Source: CALNBC01 sp050945915
Lineage (GTDB): Bacteria > Bacillota > Clostridia > Christensenellales > CALWSW01
Reading direction: 5' to 3'
NCBI GenBank assembly: GCA_050945915.1
Contig: JBMNTV010000055.1
Span: 1-13,364 of the forward strand
Length of the DNA: 13,364 bases
In this document: positions 1-6,199 of the stretch, in pieces
Layout of the letters: each line of letters opens with the position of its first letter
Numbering within the stretch: position 1 is the stretch's first letter
Notes under the pieces: model-generated
The model's input: the letters and a program-made list of their open reading frames with translations, nothing else
Databases searched by the model: none
Told to the model about the DNA's origin: nothing
Made by a program: the position numbers and the translations under genes

Positions 1-2
1 AT

Positions 3-90
3 GCGAGCGGCAGCGAAGCAGCGCGCCGATTGCGAACTGTGGACTTGCACAGTGAAACTTCCAGTACAAAAGATACGGGCGGGGACAAAT
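3..90 (+). repeat. 88-bp repeat, copy A
   Basis: Aligns without gaps to positions 266-353, with about 83% identity by eye (15 differences in 88). The best conserved core is the shared TGCGAACTGTGGAC block followed by a CAAAAGAT / CGGGCGGGGA block. Similarity stops abruptly on the right side. The left edge cannot be judged because the window begins here. Two copies only 263 bp apart suggest a dispersed or tandemly duplicated intergenic element. No further copy was found in the window. Confidence 0.7.
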
Positions 91-163
91 TAACCGCTAA
101 AAACCCGCTTAAAAGACAGCTACCGAGTGCCGCCAGTGGGTGAGGAACGGTGGCGCAGCCAGT

Positions 164-186
164 CAAACAGTCCGGTGGACTGTTTG
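164..186. repeat. 23-bp inverted repeat between the two repeat copies
   Basis: The arms CAAACAGTCC (164-173) and GGACTGTTTG (177-186) are exact reverse complements around the 3-nt centre GGT. No T-run follows on either strand, so it is not a standard terminator. Lying between the two 88-bp repeat copies, it may be part of the same element. It could alternatively be a protein-binding palindrome. Confidence 0.65.
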
Positions 187-265
187 GCAGCGACGAACGG
201 CAGACTGCCCCAGTCCGCCCCGGACCGAGTAAGCGAGCCGGAAGCCCGGTGAGCAAGGGAGCAGT

Positions 266-353
266 GCAAGCGGCAGCGCAGCAATGCGACCATTGCGAAC
301 TGTGGACCTGCACAACAAAACTTCTAGTGCAAAAGATCCGGGCGGGGATAAAC
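266..353 (+). repeat. 88-bp repeat, copy B
   Basis: Second copy of the element at 3-90, in the same orientation, collinear and gap-free. After the shared CGGGCGGGGA block the two copies diverge completely, so the right boundary is sharp. The left boundary here lies near 264-266. Confidence 0.7.
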
Positions 354-571
354 CCCCCGCCCACACCAGGCAGCTCCTGCTACATGCCCCGTACAAACGG
401 AAACCACCCGCCGCATTTGGCAATTCCCGAATGACGACGAAAGCGGTCCAACAGGGGGCTTACTGATTCATTCGGGGCGATTTGCTCCCCTTCTTCTTTT
501 CGCTATGAAAAGTCCGCATAGACATTGCGCCGAAACGGAACAGCCCGGGGAACAGCGCAATCGGCGTCCCA

Positions 572-589
572 TTGTAATTTTGATTACAA
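572..589. promoter_or_regulatory. Rex-like palindrome
   Basis: TTGTAATTTTGATTACAA has perfect 7-bp arms around a 4-nt centre. Its outer TTGT...ACAA ends and 18-bp size resemble operators of the redox repressor Rex (TTGTTAANNNNTTAACAA in clostridia), but two symmetric positions differ from that consensus. No convincing gene starts close by on either strand, so the assignment rests on pattern alone. Confidence 0.25.
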
Positions 590-802
590 ACACAAAAAAT
601 CGCAGATAATAACGATACAATACGGACCAACCGGGTTCACAAAGAAGCACCCTGTTGGGGCCATCTTATTTTGAGCTGATGGAGACCTCAATTTTCCCTG
701 TTTTTACGGCGAGGCCATCGCAGGCGGGGGGAGTCACGCCAAAGAAACGGCGCAGACATCTAAAGAACGTTCACCTATGCCATGGTCCTGCAGAGCAAGT
801 TC

Positions 803-840
803 AAAAAACAAGCGCCCCAAACGAAACGGGTGCTTGTTTT
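803..840 (-). terminator. terminator of the LUD-domain gene (bidirectional)
   Basis: The arms 805-817 and 828-840 form a 13-bp stem with one G-T wobble and a 10-nt loop. On the minus strand a run of six T (808-803) closes it, 40 bp past the stop of the LUD-domain gene. The stem is flanked by A and T runs on both sides, so it could also work on the plus strand. Confidence 0.75.
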
Positions 841-880
841 GATTGCTAAAAAGTGATTATAAAGCGCAAAAGAAAGACAA

Positions 881-1489
881 TCAATAGCCCAACTCTTTGC
901 CGACGAGCATGACGATTGCCTGATCCATGCCCGAAGGCCTTCTTTCGGAAATCAGGATGGAACGGCAAATCCGGTCCTGCGAATCGCAATCCCTGCAAAC
1001 GAGATCCACGGCGCAGGGGGTTTTTTTGCCCAGGCGGCGGCAGTTCATGCCCGCGGCATAGCCCTTGATCCGGTTCAGGGCGGCGGGGAGGTCCGGCACG
1101 ATCTTGTTGATCCCCGCGATGATGATCAGCTTTTTGGGTCCAAAGGTGATCGAAGCGACGCGGTTACCCCGCCCGTCGATGTTGACGAGGCAGCCCTCCT
1201 CGGTGATGGCGTTGGCGCTGGCCATATACACGCCGCAGTGCTGCGCCTTCTTATAGACGCCGGGGTCCTGGTCGGGGGGCGTGATGGAGTGGGAGTACAC
1301 GGTGCATCCGGCGTCCGCCAAGGCTTTGGCCATGCCGATCTCCCGCATGGTTTCAGAACCGCCGATACCCACGGCAGCGCCGTTCACCTCTTGGATGGCG
1401 GCGTTGACGGCCTCCTCCGGCGTTTCGAAGTAGAGGGCAGTAAAACCCCTTCTTTCAAGGTTTTTCATGGTTTTTTGGATATCTGCCAT
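881..1489 (-). CDS. LUD-domain protein (lactate utilisation/DUF162 family)
   Basis: The product has 202 residues. The start is the ATG at 1489, because AGGAGG lies about 9 nt upstream; a longer frame reaching 1579 has no such site. The central motif GIGGSETMREIG (residues 41-52) and the block around residues 75-130, with NIDGRGNR and ITFGPKKLII, are typical of the LUD fold (PF02589) found in LutB, LutC and in stand-alone clostridial proteins. The C-terminal part carries five closely spaced cysteines (150, 159, 165, 168, 175), which could bind a metal or Fe-S cluster; that is inference. No LutA or LutB neighbour is present, so a role in lactate oxidation is not shown. No signal peptide or membrane segment is seen, so it is likely cytosolic. 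It is the last gene of the minus-strand cluster, 214 bp from the hydrolase gene, with its own likely promoter and terminator. Confidence 0.85.
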   Translation of the reverse strand: MADIQKTMKNLERRGFTALYFETPEEAVNAAIQEVNGAAVGIGGSETMREIGMAKALADAGCTVYSHSITPPDQDPGVYKKAQHCGVYMASANAITEEGCLVNIDGRGNRVASITFGPKKLIIIAGINKIVPDLPAALNRIKGYAAGMNCRRLGKKTPCAVDLVCRDCDSQDRICRSILISERRPSGMDQAIVMLVGKELGY

Positions 1490-1549
1490 CTGAATGGATC
1501 CTCCTATCAGTGATATTTTCAAGAAACGCGACGCAAACTTACACCAACT

Positions 1550-1578
1550 ATGATACAACAACCGGAAGAAATTTGCCA
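1550..1578 (-). promoter_or_regulatory. possible promoter of the LUD-domain gene
   Basis: On the minus strand TGGCAA (1578-1573) and TATCAT (1555-1550) are 17 bp apart, placing a start of transcription about 50 bp ahead of the ribosome binding site. The -35 element is weak, so this is tentative. Confidence 0.3.
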
Positions 1579-1703
1579 TCCCGTGGTGGTGGGATTCGCC
1601 TGACGCGCGCCCAATCGGTGGGAAAACTCATATCTCGCGTTTTTCGCGTTGCCTTCGACAAAAAGCGGGCGACGCTTTCGCGCCGCCAAGGAAAGAGTTG
1701 ACC

Positions 1704-2834
1704 TTAAAGCTGTTCCAGCACCGGGAACACGGCCCGCAGCATGCGCTCGCAGGTGATGGTAAAGCCCAGACTGCAGCTTTTTGCGTCTGTTCCGTTCATG
1801 CAAAGGATGACGCCGTGTTTCGTTTCGTCGTCGAAGAAGAATGCGTTAAACGCGCCGTAAGCCCTGCCGAAATGGCCAATGATCGCGCGGTCCGGCACAA
1901 TCCTGTGGTCAAAGAGCATCAGATTCAAGCCGTGCACGTTCACGCCGTCGTCAAATTGCAGGCGTTTCATTTCGGCAATGGATTCCTCCGAAAGAACGCG
2001 CACGCCCTGGGAAACGCCGCCGCCAAAAAACAGCATCATCAGACGCGCCATCTCGGAAGGTTTGGCGTGGAGATTGCCCTGGGCCATCCTGTACGCCTCG
2101 CCAACGGGCAGGGCATAGAGTTTTGCCTTGTTTTTCAGGGAGTTTTTCAGCCATTCCTCGCCCCGGTCGTCCTTTTCGTCCGGCGCGACTTCATAGGGCG
2201 TGGCTACGACGGCGCCTTCGGGAAGATCTGCAGGGTCGTAGCGGCAGGTCAGCCCCAGGGGGTCGAAGATCGCTTTCGTGGCGTAATCGCAAAAGCGCAT
2301 GCCGGTGATCGCTTCGATGATGGTACCCATGATGCCCGAGCCGAAGCTGGAATAGCTGTACGCGCTGCCTGGCCGCGCGTTCAGATAGTTATCGATGGAG
2401 TAGCCCGGTCCGCCCTCTTTCAGCACTTCGCTCAAAAGATAGGGCGGCATTTCTCCGGCGCAGATCTTGTTGTAACTCCCGGTTTCGATCAGGGTGGAGG
2501 TGTGGGTCATCAGCTGCCGCAGGGTGATGGGAACGTCCGGGAAATAGGGGTTTCGCACCCGGTAGCCCAGGTAATCGCCAATGTCCGCGTCCAGGGATAC
2601 CTTGCCCGCGTCCACCAGCGTCATCACCGCCATGCCGGATACCACCTTGGAAACCGATGCCATGCGGTAATAGGTGTCAAGGGTGGTGGGTTCGTTCCGT
2701 TCCCTGTTGCGCAGGCCAAAGCAGTGCTTCCAGCTGATCTCCTGGTCGCGCACGGTGCAAAGGGACAGGCTGATGGTGCCGGTTTCTTCAAAAATATGCA
2801 GCAGTTCTTCGCGCAAACGCTCTTTCACAGTCAT
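1704..2834 (-). CDS. serine hydrolase, beta-lactamase class C/PBP-like fold
   Basis: The product has 376 residues. The ATG at 2834 is chosen because GGAGGG sits 7 nt upstream; a TTG at 2849 would overlap that site. The family (PF00144) is shown by the S-V-S-K tetrad (Ser60 nucleophile, Lys63) in MASVSKVV, by the Y-S-S motif (161-163) after ARPGSAY in place of the usual Tyr-x-Asn, by LMTHTS around 108-113, and by HFG (321-323), the usual counterpart of the KTG box. Members include esterases, D-aminopeptidases, DD-peptidases and class C beta-lactamases, so substrate cannot be assigned from sequence. There is no signal peptide or transmembrane segment, which argues against a periplasmic-type beta-lactamase and for a cytosolic esterase or peptidase role. 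It lies 73 bp after nrdG on the same strand but has its own promoter-like elements, so operon membership is uncertain. Confidence 0.88.
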   Translation of the reverse strand: MTVKERLREELLHIFEETGTISLSLCTVRDQEISWKHCFGLRNRERNEPTTLDTYYRMASVSKVVSGMAVMTLVDAGKVSLDADIGDYLGYRVRNPYFPDVPITLRQLMTHTSTLIETGSYNKICAGEMPPYLLSEVLKEGGPGYSIDNYLNARPGSAYSYSSFGSGIMGTIIEAITGMRFCDYATKAIFDPLGLTCRYDPADLPEGAVVATPYEVAPDEKDDRGEEWLKNSLKNKAKLYALPVGEAYRMAQGNLHAKPSEMARLMMLFFGGGVSQGVRVLSEESIAEMKRLQFDDGVNVHGLNLMLFDHRIVPDRAIIGHFGRAYGAFNAFFFDDETKHGVILCMNGTDAKSCSLGFTITCERMLRAVFPVLEQL

Positions 2835-2873
2835 CAAAACGCCCTCCAATCACTCAGGTCGGGTGATAGTTGT

Positions 2874-2903
2874 ATCATAACCCCATGCATGGGGGAAATG
2901 CAA
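2874..2903 (-). promoter_or_regulatory. promoter of the serine hydrolase gene
   Basis: On the minus strand TTGCAT (2903-2898) and TATGAT (2879-2874) are 18 bp apart, giving a leader of about 30 nt before the hydrolase start. The -35 begins just after the nrdG stop codon. The spacer holds the palindrome annotated separately. Confidence 0.4.
2881..2894. promoter_or_regulatory. 14-bp palindrome in a promoter spacer
   Basis: CCCCATGCATGGGG is a perfect palindrome lying entirely between the -35 and -10 elements of the hydrolase promoter, a position used by MerR-type activators and by some repressors. It could also fold in the nrdG mRNA 3' end (5-bp stem, 4-nt loop), but no good T-run follows. Confidence 0.4.
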
Positions 2904-2907
2904 GGCG

Positions 2908-3414
2908 CTAGTAAGCGTCCCACCCGTCGTTCCAAAGCACGACCTGCCCTGCTTGGATGGATGCGGGAACGTCGATGATGCGCTGGTTGTCGCTCCCCCG
3001 GAAGCGCAGGGCAAGGGAACGGCGCTCAAGAAGAAAGGGGCCGTCCACTAAAACGTCGCATTCGGAGAGGAGCTTGTTTTTCGCCTCGTCTTGAAGCAGC
3101 TCCTCAAAGGTCCAGCCGGAATAGGCCCACACGGTTTTGCCCAACTCGTGGGCGGCTTTTGCGATCTGAAGCATCGCCTCCGGCTGGCAGAAGGGCTCGC
3201 CGCCGGTTAGGGTAATGCCCGCCCAAAGGGGATTTTTCGCAAGCTCGGCGATGATTTCCGCCGTGTCGGCTTCGGTTCCGCCGGAAAAATCGTGGGTGTC
3301 GGGATTGTGGCAGCCCGGGCAGGCGTGGGGGCAGCCCTGGGCAAACAGGGCAAGCCGCAGCCCCGGCCCGTCTACGATGGAATCGCGGATGATACCCGCC
3401 ATGCGAAACAGCAT
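2908..3414 (-). CDS. nrdG: anaerobic ribonucleotide reductase activating protein
   Basis: The product has 168 residues, the usual size for NrdG. It is a radical SAM enzyme that uses a [4Fe-4S] cluster and S-adenosylmethionine to make the glycyl radical on NrdD. The cluster-binding C-x3-C-x2-C motif is Cys28, Cys32 and Cys35 in QGCPHACPGCHNP, and TLTGGEPF is the SAM-binding GGE motif. The ATG at 3414 is preceded by GGAGGT 5 nt upstream; the frame open further upstream runs through a terminator and is not used. Its partner nrdD lies 135 bp upstream on the same strand, separated by a strong hairpin terminator, so nrdG probably depends on read-through from nrdD or on an unseen promoter. Confidence 0.93.
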   Translation of the reverse strand: MLFRMAGIIRDSIVDGPGLRLALFAQGCPHACPGCHNPDTHDFSGGTEADTAEIIAELAKNPLWAGITLTGGEPFCQPEAMLQIAKAAHELGKTVWAYSGWTFEELLQDEAKNKLLSECDVLVDGPFLLERRSLALRFRGSDNQRIIDVPASIQAGQVVLWNDGWDAY

Positions 3415-3440
3415 AGGAACCTCCATCAGTCGAAATGGTG

Positions 3441-3479
3441 AAAAAAAACGGGTCCGGGCAAAGTGCCGGGCCCGTTTTT
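3441..3479 (-). terminator. terminator between nrdD and nrdG (bidirectional)
   Basis: The arms AAACGGGTCCGG (3446-3457) and CCGGGCCCGTTT (3466-3477) form a 12-bp stem with one T-G wobble and an 8-nt loop. On the minus strand it ends in eight T residues (3448-3441), immediately followed by the nrdG ribosome binding site. The opposite strand has five T residues, so it could stop either direction. Confidence 0.8.
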
Positions 3480-3549
3480 CTTTACTAATGGCGTGGAAGG
3501 AGCGTATGGGTGCAAGCTCCATCCGCTGCCGTCTTTGGGCGCATGTTCG

Positions 3550-5874
3550 TTATTCTGCGCGGCAGTGCTTCACCCGATCGTGCTCCTCGGTGCGCTTGGC
3601 GTCGTTGAAGCGCTCCAGAGTCCCCACCAGATAGCCGGTGATCCTGCGGATGCGCTGGAAGGCGGGGCCGTCCTGTTCGGTTCTATTGCACTTGGGGCAG
3701 GTGTCGTCGATGACGCCGTTGTAGCCGCAGACCGGGTCCCGGTCCACCGGGTGATTGACGGAGCCATAGCCCACCCCCGCTTCCTTCATGCAGCGGATGA
3801 TGCTTTCGAACGCGTCCAGATTCTTCAGCGGGTCGCCGTCCATCTCCACATAGGTGATGTGCCCCGCGTTGGTCAGCTCGTGGTACGGCGCCTCCAGCCG
3901 GATCTTTTCCGCCGCGGTGATGGGGAAGTAAACCGGGATGTGGAAGCTGTTGGTGTAATACTCCCGATCCGTCACGCCGGGGAGGATGCCGAAGCGCTTT
4001 TTATCCAGCCGTACGAACCGGCCGGAAAGCCCCTCCGCCGGCGTGGCCAGCAGGGTGAAGTTCAGCTTGTGCTTTTGGGACAGCGCGTCGCACCTTGACC
4101 GCAGGTGGGAGACGATCTCCAACCCCAGGTTCTGGGCCGCGGTGTCCTCGCCGTGGTGCTTGCCAATCAGCGCCACCAGGGTTTCCGCCAGGCCGATGAA
4201 CCCGATGGAAAGGGTGCCATGGCGCAACACTTCCCGCACTTCGTCGTTCCAGCCCAGCTTCTCGCTGTCCAGCCACACGCCTTCCCCCATCAGGAAGGGG
4301 AAGTTGCACACCTTTTTGCGGCACTGGATTTCAAACCGTTCCAGAAGCTGGTCTGCCACCAGGTCGATCTTTCTGTCCAGTTCCTCGAAGAACCAGTCCA
4401 GGGAGCGGTTGGCGCGAATGGCGATGCGGGGCAGGTTGATGCTGGTGAAGCTCAGGTTGCCCCTTCTGGCGCTGATCTCCTTGGCGGGGTCCGCCACGTT
4501 GCCGATGACGCGGGTGCGGCAGCCCATGTAGGAAATCTGGGTTTCCGGCCGGTCGGGATCGTAGTACTTGAGGTTAAACGGCGCGTCCTGGAAGGAGAAG
4601 TTGGGGAACAGCCGCTTGGCGGAGCAGCGCATCGCCAGCTTAAAAAGGTCGTAGTTCGGGTCGCCGGGGTTATAGTTGATCCCTTCCTTGACCCGGAAGA
4701 TCTGGATGGGGAAGATCGGCGTTTCGCCATTCCCCAATCCGGCTTCGGTGGCAAGCAGCAGATTTTTCATCACCATGCGGGCTTCGGGGGTGGTGTCCAG
4801 CCCGTAATTGATGGAGGAAAAGGGCGTCTGGGCGCCGGCTCGCGAGTGCATGGTGTTCAGGTTGTGCACCAGCGCCTCCATCGCCTGATAGGTGGCGCGG
4901 TCGGTCTCCTCATGCGCCCTGCGGCTGGCGAAGTCCTGGGCTTTTTTGACCAGGGCTTCCTCTGCCCCTTCGGAAAGCAGGGCGGCGAGTTCTTCGGCCC
5001 TGTAATTGTTATCGTCCGCCAGTTTGGGCAAAAGGTTGCGGGCGTCCAGCGCGGCGCACACCTTGTCATACACCTTGCCGTCCCCCAAAAGCTCAAAGGC
5101 CTCGCTCATCAGCCTTCTGTACCGCCGGGCGTAGGTGGTGGCGACGCCGGGGGCCATGTCCCGGTCGAAGTTGTTGATGGACTGGCCGCCGTGCTGGTCG
5201 TTCTGGTTGGACTGGATGGCGATGCAAGCCAAAGCGGTATAGGTGGAAATGTCCTTTGGAGCGCGCAGAACGCCGTGGCCGGTGCAGAACCCGCCGGTAA
5301 ACAGATTGGTCAGGTCGATCTGGCAGCAGGTGGTGGTCAGGGTATAAAAATCCAGGTCGTGGATGTGAATATCCCCCTCGGTATGGGCCTTGCTGTGATC
5401 CGGGTTGAGCACGAACATCTCGTTGAACTGCTTGGCGCCCTCGGAGCCGTACTTGAGCATGGAGCCCATGGCGGTGTCCCCGTCCACATTGGCGTTTTCG
5501 CGCTTGATGTCCGAGTCGGCGGCGTCCTTATAGGTGATGTCCTCGTACACCTTCATCAGGCGGGTGTTGCTTTCCCGGATGCGGCTGCGTTCGGCGCGGT
5601 ACAGGATATACGCCTTGGCGGTGCGCACATGGTTGCGCTCCATCAGCACCTGCTCCACCAGGTCCTGAATATGCTCCACCGTCGGCGCGGAATTGCCTTC
5701 CTGATCCAAGAGTTCCATCACCCGATTGCTCATGGAGGGGATTTCCGCGGTGCGGGGATTGCCAGTGGCGTTAAAGGCCTTTTGCATCGCCTGTTCGATC
5801 TTCGTAATGTCAAAGGGAACGACCCTGCCGTCCCTTTTCGTCACCTTGTACTCCATCCTTGCCGGTGCGCTCAT
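3550..5874 (-). CDS. nrdD: anaerobic ribonucleoside-triphosphate reductase (class III)
   Basis: The product has 774 residues. It reduces ribonucleoside triphosphates to dNTPs without oxygen, using a glycyl radical made by NrdG. An N-terminal ATP-cone (about residues 7-100, starting YKVTKRDGRVVPFD) provides allosteric dATP/ATP control. The catalytic barrel contains NLFTGGFCTGHG and QSNQNDQHGGQS. The C-terminal radical site is RRITGYLVG with the radical glycine at about 747. Just before it is a zinc-ribbon region with Cys716, Cys726 and Cys729; the position expected for a fourth cysteine is Asp (DPVC). The ATG at 5874 is chosen because GGGAGG lies 9 nt upstream; the frame is open to 5928 but lacks another such site. 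The gene heads the nrdDG unit, has a long structured leader of about 213 nt, and carries NrdR boxes at its promoter, so dATP/ATP-responsive repression by NrdR is likely. Confidence 0.95.
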   Translation of the reverse strand: MSAPARMEYKVTKRDGRVVPFDITKIEQAMQKAFNATGNPRTAEIPSMSNRVMELLDQEGNSAPTVEHIQDLVEQVLMERNHVRTAKAYILYRAERSRIRESNTRLMKVYEDITYKDAADSDIKRENANVDGDTAMGSMLKYGSEGAKQFNEMFVLNPDHSKAHTEGDIHIHDLDFYTLTTTCCQIDLTNLFTGGFCTGHGVLRAPKDISTYTALACIAIQSNQNDQHGGQSINNFDRDMAPGVATTYARRYRRLMSEAFELLGDGKVYDKVCAALDARNLLPKLADDNNYRAEELAALLSEGAEEALVKKAQDFASRRAHEETDRATYQAMEALVHNLNTMHSRAGAQTPFSSINYGLDTTPEARMVMKNLLLATEAGLGNGETPIFPIQIFRVKEGINYNPGDPNYDLFKLAMRCSAKRLFPNFSFQDAPFNLKYYDPDRPETQISYMGCRTRVIGNVADPAKEISARRGNLSFTSINLPRIAIRANRSLDWFFEELDRKIDLVADQLLERFEIQCRKKVCNFPFLMGEGVWLDSEKLGWNDEVREVLRHGTLSIGFIGLAETLVALIGKHHGEDTAAQNLGLEIVSHLRSRCDALSQKHKLNFTLLATPAEGLSGRFVRLDKKRFGILPGVTDREYYTNSFHIPVYFPITAAEKIRLEAPYHELTNAGHITYVEMDGDPLKNLDAFESIIRCMKEAGVGYGSVNHPVDRDPVCGYNGVIDDTCPKCNRTEQDGPAFQRIRRITGYLVGTLERFNDAKRTEEHDRVKHCRAE

Positions 5875-5962
5875 CGTTTGCTGCCTCCCGAATTTCAAAC
5901 TTAAGAAAAAATGAATCCAAATGCCCAACGAAGGGGCGGTTGCTCGGCAGAGCGGACGGCAA

Positions 5963-5989
5963 ACCGCCGGGCATTCCTCCCCCGGCGGT
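5963..5989 (-). other. GC-rich hairpin in the nrdD leader
   Basis: ACCGCCGGG (5963-5971) and CCCGGCGGT (5981-5989) form a perfect 9-bp stem with a 9-nt loop in the nrdD transcript leader. In the minus-strand RNA the upper stem and loop hold a GGGAGGAATG-like segment. No T-run follows, so it is not a terminator. It may affect mRNA stability. Confidence 0.45.
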
Positions 5990-6008
5990 CAAAAGTGCCG
6001 CGATTGAT

Positions 6009-6037
6009 AAAAAGGCGGCCAACGTTTTGGCCGTTGG
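6009..6037 (-). promoter_or_regulatory. possible attenuator in the nrdD leader
   Basis: In the nrdD leader RNA two mutually exclusive stems can form. One is CCAACG/CGTTGG (6037-6032 with 6024-6019, 7-nt loop). The other is CGGCC/GGCCG (6033-6029 with 6020-6016, 8-nt loop), followed two bases later by five T (6013-6009). The second has the shape of a weak terminator. I recognise no aptamer, so a regulatory role is only suggested. Confidence 0.25.
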
Positions 6038-6054
6038 TGCTGCCGACAGGCACA

Positions 6055-6070
6055 ACACAACATATTGTGT
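6055..6070. promoter_or_regulatory. NrdR box (strong copy)
   Basis: ACACAACATATTGTGT matches the NrdR consensus ACACWATATATWGTGT at nearly every position and is palindromic except for one central pair. It lies just downstream of the predicted nrdD transcription start. NrdR is the ATP/dATP-sensing zinc-finger repressor of ribonucleotide reductase operons. Confidence 0.75.
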
Positions 6071-6086
6071 CTTTTATTGTCTGTGT

Positions 6087-6102
6087 ATACAAAATCTTAC
6101 CT
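6087..6102. promoter_or_regulatory. NrdR box (degenerate partner)
   Basis: This 16-bp site matches the NrdR consensus at 10 of 16 positions, mostly in its left half (ATACAA). It begins 32 bp from the strong box, the three-helical-turn spacing usual for NrdR pairs, and it covers the nrdD -10 element. Confidence 0.45.
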
Positions 6103-6122
6103 AACCCGTCTTTAGATGTCAA
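6094..6122 (-). promoter_or_regulatory. nrdD promoter
   Basis: On the minus strand a perfect TTGACA (6122-6117) and TAAGAT (6099-6094) are 17 bp apart, predicting a start near 6087. It is the best sigma-A-type promoter for nrdD and lies exactly where the NrdR boxes would block it. Confidence 0.6.
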
Positions 6123-6179
6123 CATCAAGATGGGGAGGAATCCCAAATACTTCAGATTGCAAAATGCTACATATCGAGC

Positions 6180-6193
6180 GCATCGAACGATGC
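6180..6193. promoter_or_regulatory. 14-bp palindrome upstream of guaA
   Basis: GCATCG-AA-CGATGC is a perfect inverted repeat around a 2-nt centre, in the AT-rich region between the nrdD and guaA promoters. It contains a CGAAC core like that of a PurBox, but otherwise fits the PurBox poorly. The protein that might bind it is unknown. Confidence 0.3.
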
Positions 6194-6199
6194 CTCAAA

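Larger units (their letters stand above)
1..804. other. gene-poor left end with repeats
   Basis: No open frame here carries a recognisable domain. The longest (plus strand, GTG at 150 to 434) would give 94 residues, rich in Pro, Ser and Cys, but it is made largely of the repeat and inverted-repeat sequence described separately. Differences between the two repeat copies are spread over all three codon positions of that frame, which does not support coding. Positions 354-571 and 590-804 show no family, RNA gene or clear promoter. The stretch holds two repeat copies, one long inverted repeat and one Rex-like palindrome. Confidence 0.5.

Noticed and set aside
150..434. 94-residue plus-strand frame with a Cys-rich centre
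   Set aside because: It consists mainly of the repeat copy and the inverted repeat; the repeat copies do not show third-position-biased differences, and initiation signals are poor (GTG with a cramped GAGGAA).
468..850. Short frames on both strands (468-650 minus, 655-849 plus)
   Set aside because: No ribosome binding site, no recognisable motif, and the plus frame runs through the terminator at 803-840.
1620..1700. Possible terminator after the serine hydrolase gene
   Set aside because: A GCGTCGCC/GGCAACGC stem can be drawn with a mismatch, but no T-run follows on the minus strand.
1698..2978. 426-residue plus-strand frame opposite the serine hydrolase
   Set aside because: His/Val/Gly-rich composition is the antisense image of a GC-rich gene; the minus strand carries the catalytic motifs and the ribosome binding site.
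4105..5904. 599-residue plus-strand frame opposite nrdD
   Set aside because: Antisense shadow of nrdD, which has full family motifs on the minus strand.
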